Assembly: GCA_036522275.1 (NCBI GenBank)
Contig: DATDGC010000062.1
Coordinates: 1-5,826 of the forward strand
Source: JAHFRG01 sp036522275
Lineage (GTDB): Bacteria; Pseudomonadota; Gammaproteobacteria; Burkholderiales; JAHFRG01
Length of the DNA: 5,826 nucleotides
Direction: 5' to 3'
In this document: piece after piece, positions 1-4,886 of the stretch
Position numbering within the stretch: the first letter of the stretch is position 1
How the letters are laid out: the number at the start of each line of letters is the position of its first letter
Made by a program: the position numbers and the translations under genes
The notes under the pieces: generated by a model
Database searches by the model: none
What the model saw: only the letters and a program-made list of their open reading frames with translations
What the model was told of the DNA's origin: nothing

Positions 1-53
1 TTCGTCGCTTGGCGGCTCAGAAGGGGGCTCTTAATTACAAACCGGTTTGCGAG

Positions 54-716
54 TCAGTTCAGTTCGTCTTTGAATCCGACGTGCCAGTGCGAGCCGTCGC
101 AAAACGGCTTGTTTTTGGAAGCGCCGCAACGGCAGAGCGTGTAATGCTCTTCGGATGCGCCCTCGCCCATGGCTACGCCCATCAGCTTGATGCCCCCCGT
201 CACGGCGTAGGGACCGTTTTTGGTTACGGTCACCATGGGTGGCCGCTCCTGGTCGCGATGCTCCAATCCGTCCATGGAATAGCTCAGCGCGCCGGAAGGA
301 CAACGCTTGATGGTTTCGATGATTTCCTCGACCGCGGCGCCATCGGGGTCTATCCACGGCTCCTTATTCATCCTGAAAATGGCAGCGAGGCGGTCCGTGC
401 AAAATCCTGCGTGAGAGCAAATACCGCGGTTATCGTGAATAGTGACGTGCTTGCCTTTGTAGTTCGTGCGTTTGTTCTGGCTGCCGTCGGCAAGCTTCTT
501 GTCGCTGAAACCAATCGTGCCATGGGTGCCGTCGCAGAACGGCTTATTTTTGGAACCACCGCAGCGGCACAAGGCCACGCCGCGTACAGAGGAAAGGGGT
601 TCATCTTTCGAATTCCGCAGGTTGGGAACCAATGCGGGTTCGAGATTGTTGAGCAGGTAATACGGGCCGTTAGGTAGACAGGCTATGGCGGGTTTGGAAC
701 CGCCGACGTTACTCAT
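54..716 (-). CDS. Double-CDGSH iron-sulfur protein with central divergent 4Fe-4S domain
   Basis: This 220-aa protein probably binds several Fe-S clusters in the cytoplasm. No signal peptide or membrane segment is seen. Two CDGSH motifs (C-x-C-x8-C-x3-H, 2Fe-2S ligands) lie at residues 50-65 (C50, C52, C61, H65) and 195-210 (C195, C197, C206, H210), and they are identical at 14 of 16 positions. Each is preceded by an NGPY strand (residues 16-19 and 167-170), so the two ends are an internal duplication. Between them, C100, C106 and C139 (the last in CPSGAL) match the divergent mono-cluster 4Fe-4S domain (Fer4_19/DUF1271 type). The ATG at 714-716 is supported by AGGAG at 724-728, 7 nt upstream. 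The gene lies 27 nt downstream of the rhodanese gene on the same strand, so co-transcription is likely. The precise role is unknown; electron transfer or cluster storage and transfer are inferences from the family. Both cluster types look intact. Confidence 0.93.
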   Translation of the reverse strand: MSNVGGSKPAIACLPNGPYYLLNNLEPALVPNLRNSKDEPLSSVRGVALCRCGGSKNKPFCDGTHGTIGFSDKKLADGSQNKRTNYKGKHVTIHDNRGICSHAGFCTDRLAAIFRMNKEPWIDPDGAAVEEIIETIKRCPSGALSYSMDGLEHRDQERPPMVTVTKNGPYAVTGGIKLMGVAMGEGASEEHYTLCRCGASKNKPFCDGSHWHVGFKDELN

Positions 717-743
717 ATCAAATCTCCTGCAGAATAGGAAACG

Positions 744-1193
744 CTACCCTTGCACCCACGGCAGCCCCGCTTTGCGCCAGCCGCCCGTGGTGTTGCGGTG
801 CTGGGTGCTATCCTTATCGCCTTCAAAACCTTCGAGGACATTGAAGCAAGTGGTGTAACCGGCCTGAGTCGCGGCGACGGCGGCGGTGTGCGAACGCTGG
901 CCGCTTCTGCACATGAACATCACCAGCATGTCCGGTTTCACCTGCGCTTTGAGCTGGTTGAGGAAATTGGGATTGGGCTGCATGCCCGGGTAAGCGAGTA
1001 ATTCGATCTCCACGGCGCCGGGGACGCGCCCGACCCAGTCCCATTCGGCGCGGGAGCGCACATCCACCAGCTTCGCGCCTTTCTTGGCCATCAACTGAAA
1101 GGCTTCGATGGGGGTAAGCGCTCCCTGGTAGGGCAGCTTCATTTCCTTCGCACGCTGGTTGGCTGTTGTGAGTATCTCGTCAACGTTTCCCAT
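744..1193 (-). CDS. Single-domain rhodanese-like protein
   Basis: This 149-aa cytoplasmic protein has one rhodanese domain at about residues 25-147. It shows the VDVRSRAEW strand and loop (residues 43-51), the VPGAVEIEL segment (57-65), and the active-site loop CRSGQRS with catalytic Cys95. The persulfide-forming cysteine is present, so sulfurtransferase activity is plausible; the natural donor and acceptor are not known. The C-terminal GGWRKAGLPW segment is typical of such proteins. The ATG at 1191-1193 has only a weak AGG (1200-1202) 6 nt upstream, but no better start is visible and the N-terminus precedes the domain by a normal margin. A TATAAT box lies 35-40 nt upstream of the ATG. It is the first gene of a probable two-gene leftward unit with the CDGSH protein. 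The pairing of a sulfur carrier with a Fe-S protein suggests a shared sulfur or cluster role, but this is inference. Confidence 0.93.
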   Translation of the reverse strand: MGNVDEILTTANQRAKEMKLPYQGALTPIEAFQLMAKKGAKLVDVRSRAEWDWVGRVPGAVEIELLAYPGMQPNPNFLNQLKAQVKPDMLVMFMCRSGQRSHTAAVAATQAGYTTCFNVLEGFEGDKDSTQHRNTTGGWRKAGLPWVQG

Positions 1194-1228
1194 GATAGGC
1201 CTGAATAAACGGATTACGCTTGAACCTC

Positions 1229-1257
1229 ATTATAGCCAAAAACCGTTAAGCCCTTGG
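1229..1257 (-). promoter_or_regulatory. Probable sigma70 promoter of the rhodanese-CDGSH unit
   Basis: On the minus strand a perfect TATAAT (1229-1234) stands 35-40 nt before the rhodanese ATG. The hexamer 17 bp upstream (1252-1257, CCAAGG) is a poor -35 match, so activity may be weak or need an activator. The transcript would start near 1222 with a short leader of about 30 nt. It fires away from glnA, so the region is divergent. Confidence 0.5.
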
Positions 1258-1302
1258 CTGGTTTGAAAGGGTCGTTCTGGTTAAAGGAGATGCTCCAGGT
1301 CC

Positions 1303-1319
1303 GGCACAATAATGGTGCG
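1303..1319 (+). promoter_or_regulatory. NtrC-binding site 1 (distal) of the glnA promoter
   Basis: The 17-mer GGCACAATAATGGTGCG closely matches the enterobacterial NtrC operator pattern TGCACYANNNTGGTGCA. The GCAC and TGGTGC half-sites are both intact and only the two end bases and the sixth base differ. Its centre (1311) is about 126 bp upstream of the predicted sigma54 start and 30 bp, about three helical turns, from site 2. This matches the paired upstream NtrC sites known for Escherichia coli glnA. The regulator itself is encoded later in the window. Confidence 0.75.
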
Positions 1320-1332
1320 ATAGCGGATTATT

Positions 1333-1349
1333 TGTGCCACCTTGGTGCA
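1333..1349 (+). promoter_or_regulatory. NtrC-binding site 2 (proximal) of the glnA promoter
   Basis: The 17-mer TGTGCCACCTTGGTGCA has a perfect right half-site (TGGTGCA) and a degenerate left half (TGTGCCA against TGCACYA). It is centred at 1341, about 96 bp upstream of the predicted start. It is weaker than site 1 on the left side, so cooperative binding of NtrC dimers across the two sites is expected from known NtrC behaviour. Confidence 0.68.
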
Positions 1350-1410
1350 TTTGAATCTGCTATTCAAGGGCTAAGGACTTATGGCACAATACTTTGCTCG
1401 TTATTGGCAA

Positions 1411-1426
1411 TGGCACATTTCATGCT
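1411..1426 (+). promoter_or_regulatory. Sigma54 (RpoN) promoter of glnA
   Basis: TGGCACATTTCATGCT has the -24 element TGGCAC and a -12 element ATGCT. Exactly 10 nt separate GG (1412-1413) from GC (1424-1425), as sigma54 promoters require. The only clear deviation is A instead of T before TGC. Transcription would begin near 1437, giving a leader of about 57 nt before glnA. A second TGGCAC at 1382 with TTTGCT after it has an 11-nt GG-to-GC gap, so it is judged less likely. Two NtrC-like operators upstream support the call. Confidence 0.78.
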
Positions 1427-1493
1427 AATCAAGTGCCTGCCGATTTCCCCGATATTAAAAAATACCCTGCACTTTCAATTTTAGGAGAGAAAA

Positions 1494-2906
1494 ATGGCGT
1501 CGCCCGCTGATGTATTCAAAATAATCAAGGAAAAAGAGGTCAAGTTTGTGGACCTGCGCTTTACCGACACCCGCGGCAAGGAACAGCATGTCACGGTTCC
1601 CGTAAAAGCTTTTACCGAGCTCAAGTTCACTGACGGCCACTATTTCGACGGTTCGTCAATTGCCGGATGGAAAAGCATTGAAGCCTCCGACATGGTGTTG
1701 CTGCCCGACCCTGACACCGTGCGCATGGACCCATTTACGGATGAGGCAGTTCTCAATATCACCTGCGACGTGATTGAGCCTTCCGATGGCAAGGGATATG
1801 ACCGCGATCCGCGCTCGATTGCCAAGCGCGGCGAGGCCTATCTCAAATCCACAGGTATTGCTGATACCGCTAATTTCGGACCTGAGCCCGAGTTCTTCAT
1901 TTTTGATTCGGTGACCTGGAACGTGGATATGTCCGGCTGCTTCGTCAAAATCAAATCCGAAGAAGCGCCGTGGTCGACCGGCGAGGAATTCGAAGGCGGC
2001 AACTCGGGGCATCGCGCGCCGGTGAAGGGAGGCTATTTTCCGGTGCCGCCGACCGATACCCTGCATGACATTCGCAATGCCATGGTGCTCGCAATGGAAG
2101 AGCAAGGCGTCGTATGCGAAGTACACCATCACGAAGTGGCGGCCGCGGGGCAAAACGAAATCGGCACCCTGTACAACAGCCTGGTGAAGCGCGCCGACTG
2201 GATGCAAATCCTCAAGTACACAGTATGGAGCGTGGCGCACTCCTACGGCAAGACCGCGACATTCATGCCCAAGCCCGTCGTCGGCGATAATGGCTCCGGC
2301 ATGCACGTGCACCAATCGTTGGCGAAGGACGGCAAGAATCTTTTCTCCGGCAATAGCTATGCGGGGCTGTCGGAACTCGCCATTTATTATATCGGCGGCA
2401 TCATCAAGCATGCCAGGGCGTTGAACGCCATCACCAACCCGGGCACCAATTCCTACAAACGGCTGGTTCCGGGGTTCGAGGCGCCGATCAATCTGGCGTA
2501 TTCGTCGCGCAACCGTTCTGCGGCGGTGCGTGTACCGCTGGTGTCGAATCCGAAATCGCGGCGCATCGAAGTGCGCTTCCCCGATCCGATCACCAATCCT
2601 TATCTCGCTTTTACCGCTATGATGATGGCGGGGCTTGACGGCATCCAGAAGAAGATTCATCCGGGCGACCCGATCGACAAGAACCTCTATGACCTCCCTC
2701 CCGAAGAGGCGAAGAAAGTTCCGCATCCGTGCGCGTCTCTGGAAGAAGCACTGGAGTGCCTGAACAAGGACCGCGAGTTCCTGACGCGTGGCGGCGTGTT
2801 CTCCAACGACATGCTCGACGCTTATGTCGCGCTCAAGATGGAAGAAGTAACGCGCTTTCGCATGACCACGCACCCGTTGGAATTTGATATGTACTACAGC
2901 CTGTAA
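1494..2906 (+). CDS. glnA: Type I glutamine synthetase (GSI-beta)
   Basis: Glutamine synthetase makes glutamine from glutamate, ammonia and ATP; in this class it acts as a cytosolic dodecamer. The 470-aa length is one more than Escherichia coli GlnA, and family residues fall at an offset of +2: D52 in DGSSIAGW, metal ligands E131 and E133, E214 (HHHE), E222, H271 (GSGMHVH), substrate-binding R323 and E329 in the NPGTNSYKRLVPGFE loop, R341, E359 and R361. Tyr399 in KNLYDLPPE is the adenylylation target of GlnE in the GSI-beta class, so covalent feedback control is expected. The N-terminal beta-grasp domain spans about residues 15-100 and the catalytic domain the rest. The ATG is supported by AGGAG at 1483-1487, 6 nt upstream. 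Transcription is probably sigma54 and NtrC dependent, and an intrinsic terminator follows at 3069-3096. Nothing is missing or broken. Confidence 0.98.
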   Translation: MASPADVFKIIKEKEVKFVDLRFTDTRGKEQHVTVPVKAFTELKFTDGHYFDGSSIAGWKSIEASDMVLLPDPDTVRMDPFTDEAVLNITCDVIEPSDGKGYDRDPRSIAKRGEAYLKSTGIADTANFGPEPEFFIFDSVTWNVDMSGCFVKIKSEEAPWSTGEEFEGGNSGHRAPVKGGYFPVPPTDTLHDIRNAMVLAMEEQGVVCEVHHHEVAAAGQNEIGTLYNSLVKRADWMQILKYTVWSVAHSYGKTATFMPKPVVGDNGSGMHVHQSLAKDGKNLFSGNSYAGLSELAIYYIGGIIKHARALNAITNPGTNSYKRLVPGFEAPINLAYSSRNRSAAVRVPLVSNPKSRRIEVRFPDPITNPYLAFTAMMMAGLDGIQKKIHPGDPIDKNLYDLPPEEAKKVPHPCASLEEALECLNKDREFLTRGGVFSNDMLDAYVALKMEEVTRFRMTTHPLEFDMYYSL

Positions 2907-2933
2907 CCGCAACTTGCGTCTGTGCTTGCTATA

Positions 2934-3059
2934 GCTTTGTTGCGCGTCCAGCCCAAGATGCTCATTTACTTGGTTGTAAACTCCGCTCTTGGTCCGGCCG
3001 CGCGCCTCGCTCTAGCTGCGCTCGACGGGTTGCGGCCTCTCTAAGATCGCTGACAAAGC
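2934..3059. repeat. Imperfect palindromic element in the glnA 3' untranslated region
   Basis: Nested inverted arms bound this stretch: GCTTTGT (2934-2940) with ACAAAGC (3053-3059), GCGCG (2942-2946) with CGCGC (2999-3003), CCAAGA (2953-2958) with TCTTGG (2987-2992), and TTTAC (2965-2969) with GTAAA (2976-2980). The inner part would form a long interrupted hairpin in RNA. No gene is seen here. The layout is that of a dispersed intergenic palindrome or a structured 3' UTR; copy number cannot be judged from one window. Confidence 0.6.
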
Positions 3060-3068
3060 CTTTACATA

Positions 3069-3096
3069 AGGGCGGGTTTACCCGCCCTGTTTTTTT
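3069..3096 (+). terminator. Rho-independent terminator of glnA
   Basis: An 8-bp GC-rich stem, AGGGCGGG (3069-3076) with CCCGCCCT (3081-3088), closes a TTTA loop and is followed by G and then seven T (3090-3096). This is a strong intrinsic terminator for rightward transcription, about 160 nt after the glnA stop. The other strand lacks a T-run, so it acts in one direction only. Confidence 0.93.
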
Positions 3097-3130
3097 GTCA
3101 ACTAAAAATTGTTCTCATGCTTTGATTGCA

Positions 3131-3159
3131 TTGAAAAATTTGCTGGCTTGGCTTACACT
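3131..3159 (+). promoter_or_regulatory. Probable sigma70 promoter for the DUF4124 gene
   Basis: TTGAAA (3131-3136) and TACACT (3154-3159) are 17 bp apart, in an AT-rich stretch just after the glnA terminator. They match the -35 and -10 consensus at 5 and 4 of 6 positions. The start would be near 3166, about 74 nt before the DUF4124 ATG. This promoter may also supply ntrB and ntrC, since no clear promoter is seen between 3684 and 3812. Confidence 0.55.
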
Positions 3160-3239
3160 TAACAATTAAAGACACCACGGCGGCGAGGGGAGTCTAAAAT
3201 GCTGCAGGTGCCGTAATAATCGGGGAGAGCGGCGAGAAC

Positions 3240-3683
3240 ATGAGAGCTGTATTGGCGGTGATATTGATGCTTGCGGGCGCGCATGTTGGGGCGGACATCT
3301 ACAAGAAAGTGGATGAAGAAGGCCGGGTTACCTATTCCAATGTTCCGAGCAAGGGCGCGCAGAAACTGAACCTTGAGCCGATCAATACTATCCCTTCGAG
3401 CAAGCCCAATGCCCAACCCCCCGGTAACTTTCCCAAAGTTGACTCTGAAACGCAAAAAGGCCGCGATTCCTTACGCCGCCAAGTTCTTGAGGACGAACTG
3501 GCTCAGGAAATGAAGCAGCTTGATGAAGCCAAGAAAGCGCTCGCTGAGGCGGAGGCCACGCGCTTGGGTGATGAGCGCAATTACCAGAAATTTCTGGATC
3601 GCGTTCAGCCGTTCAAGGATGCGGTTGCCGATCACAAGAAAAATATCGATGCGTTAAAAGAGGAAATCGCGGGATTAAGATAA
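3240..3683 (+). CDS. Exported DUF4124 domain protein with C-terminal coiled coil
   Basis: This 147-aa protein of unknown function begins with a short signal peptide (residues 1-18, MRAVLAVILMLAGAHVGA). Cleavage is likely after Ala18, so a periplasmic location is expected. Residues 19-40 (DIYKKVDEEGRVTYSNVPSKG) are the classic DUF4124 signature of a small beta module. A proline-rich linker (about 51-66) follows, then charged heptad-like helices at about 72-108 and 118-146 that look like coiled coil. No catalytic motif is seen. GGAG at 3224-3227 lies 12 nt before the ATG, a slightly long spacing; in-frame alternatives upstream are not convincing. The gene sits between glnA, from which a terminator separates it, and ntrB, 129 nt downstream. 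A link to nitrogen control is suggested only by position. A five-codon ORF with a better ribosome site lies in its leader (3199-3216). Confidence 0.88.
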   Translation: MRAVLAVILMLAGAHVGADIYKKVDEEGRVTYSNVPSKGAQKLNLEPINTIPSSKPNAQPPGNFPKVDSETQKGRDSLRRQVLEDELAQEMKQLDEAKKALAEAEATRLGDERNYQKFLDRVQPFKDAVADHKKNIDALKEEIAGLR

Positions 3684-3704
3684 GCGATAGTCCCGGCGCT
3701 TTAA

Positions 3705-3725
3705 GCAGACCCCGACAGCGTCTGC
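3705..3725 (+). other. Weak inverted repeat between the DUF4124 gene and ntrB
   Basis: GCAGAC (3705-3710) and GTCTGC (3720-3725) could form a 6-bp hairpin with a 9-nt loop, 21 nt after the DUF4124 stop. No T-run follows, so it is not a clear intrinsic terminator. It may only stabilise or attenuate the transcript, or be chance. Confidence 0.25.
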
Positions 3726-3812
3726 CCGCCCCCTTCGCCCAGAGCCGCCCACGGCGCTTTATGGTGGAGCGCTTCTTGCTGGTGTTCTTTTTTGTGGCTG
3801 ATCCTTTTCTTC

Positions 3813-4886
3813 ATGATACCTGCTGCTTTTCATGGCCTTGAACTGCTTGCGGCTGCGGTGATTCTCCTCGACCAGGATATGCTGATGCAATACGCCAACC
3901 CCGCAGCGGAAAATTTGTTCGAGTCGAGCAGGAAAAACATGATGGGCCGCCCGCTGCGCGATATATTTAATGACGCCGGCACTTTATTGTCCGCAGTGGA
4001 TTACGCGCTCGCCAACAACTGCAGTTATATCGAGCACGACTTGCGGCTTGCCGCGATCGGGCGCACCGAATTGCATTTGAGTTGCGCCGTGACCCCGCTG
4101 GAAACCAGGGACGCGCACGTACTGCTTGAGTTCAGGCAGATGGATAAGCAGCTGAAAATCGCCAAGGAAGAACGCATGCTGGATCAGCAACAGGCGAACC
4201 GCGAGCTGATCCGCAATCTTGCGCATGAAATTAAAAACCCGCTGGGCGGCATCCGCGGCGCGGCGCAATTGCTCGAGCGCGAGCTGGAGCCGCCGGGCCT
4301 GAATGAATACACTCAGGTCATCATCAAGGAGGTAGATCGGCTGCAAACGCTCATAGACCGCCTGCTCACGCCGCACCGCCTGCCGCGGCTTGCCGAGATC
4401 AACATCCATGAAGTCCTCGAGCAGGTGAAAACGCTGCTGCTTGCGGAATATCCGCAGGGCATTGAAATTGAGCGCGATTACGACAGCAGCCTGCCGCCGC
4501 TCAGCGGCGACCGCGAGCAGCTGATTCAGGCGACGTTGAACATCATGCGCAACGCGGCGCAGGCGCTGCAGGGCAAAGGCAGGATCATCTTGCGCACGCG
4601 CATTGTGCGGCAGACAACGCTGGCGAAGAAGCGCTACCGGCACGCGCTGATGGTGCAGATCATCGACAATGGACCGGGTGTACCCGAGGCGATCCGCGAA
4701 AAGATTTTTTATCCGCTGGTTTCCGGCAAGGAAGGCGGAAGCGGCCTGGGCCTCACCATCGCCCAGACTTTCGTCAACCAGCACCATGGAATTATCGAAT
4801 GCGAAAGCCGGCCGGGGCACACCTGCTTCACGATGCTCTTGCCGCTTGCTGAATACGGCAATGTGCACACGGAGTCGGCCACATGA
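3813..4886 (+). CDS. glnL: Nitrogen regulation sensor histidine kinase/phosphatase NtrB
   Basis: NtrB (also ntrB, NRII) is the cytosolic kinase and phosphatase of NtrC, controlled by PII in known systems. With this start the protein is 357 aa (Escherichia coli 349). A PAS domain covers about residues 5-110, including LLAAAVILLD and YANPAAENLF. The H-box is NLAHEIKNPLGG with phospho-accepting His138 (His139 in E. coli), the N-box is NIMRNAAQA with Asn247, the G1 box DNGPG is at 285-289 and the G2 box GGSGLGLT at 308-315. All catalytic motifs are intact. The ATG at 3813 was chosen because MIPAAFHGLELL fits where NtrB proteins normally begin; a TTG at 3792 would add seven hydrophobic residues. 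Neither start has a good Shine-Dalgarno sequence. The TGA overlaps the ntrC ATG (ATGA), showing translational coupling. The spacing from the DUF4124 gene is 129 nt. Confidence 0.95.
   Translation: MIPAAFHGLELLAAAVILLDQDMLMQYANPAAENLFESSRKNMMGRPLRDIFNDAGTLLSAVDYALANNCSYIEHDLRLAAIGRTELHLSCAVTPLETRDAHVLLEFRQMDKQLKIAKEERMLDQQQANRELIRNLAHEIKNPLGGIRGAAQLLERELEPPGLNEYTQVIIKEVDRLQTLIDRLLTPHRLPRLAEINIHEVLEQVKTLLLAEYPQGIEIERDYDSSLPPLSGDREQLIQATLNIMRNAAQALQGKGRIILRTRIVRQTTLAKKRYRHALMVQIIDNGPGVPEAIREKIFYPLVSGKEGGSGLGLTIAQTFVNQHHGIIECESRPGHTCFTMLLPLAEYGNVHTESAT

Noticed and set aside
38..49. Perfect 12-bp palindrome CAAACCGGTTTG just after the CDGSH stop
   Set aside because: It has no loop and no T-run, so it is not a convincing terminator. 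A short palindrome of this size may be chance.
9..677. Long rightward open frame of 222 codons
   Set aside because: It lies antisense to the CDGSH gene, whose two motifs and Fe-S cysteines are unmistakable. Its translation shows no family signature.
1404..1431. Possible sigma70 promoter TTGGCA with TAATCA for glnA
   Set aside because: The -10 match is poor and it overlaps the much better sigma54 element. No convincing vegetative glnA promoter was found.
1254..1484. 76-codon rightward open frame in the glnA upstream region
   Set aside because: It covers the NtrC sites and sigma54 promoter and begins upstream of the predicted transcript start. The translation is not protein-like and no conserved motif is seen.
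1656..2912. 418-codon open frame antisense to glnA
   Set aside because: This is a shadow of glnA caused by GC-rich third positions. The product is arginine- and histidine-rich without any recognisable domain.
3694..3761. Direct repeat CGGCGCTTTA at 3694-3703 and 3752-3761
   Set aside because: There are only two 10-bp copies in GC-rich spacer DNA, with no third copy or symmetry. Chance is the simplest explanation.
3984..4868. 294-codon open frame antisense to ntrB
   Set aside because: The sense strand carries all NtrB catalytic boxes. The antisense product has no domain or ribosome site.
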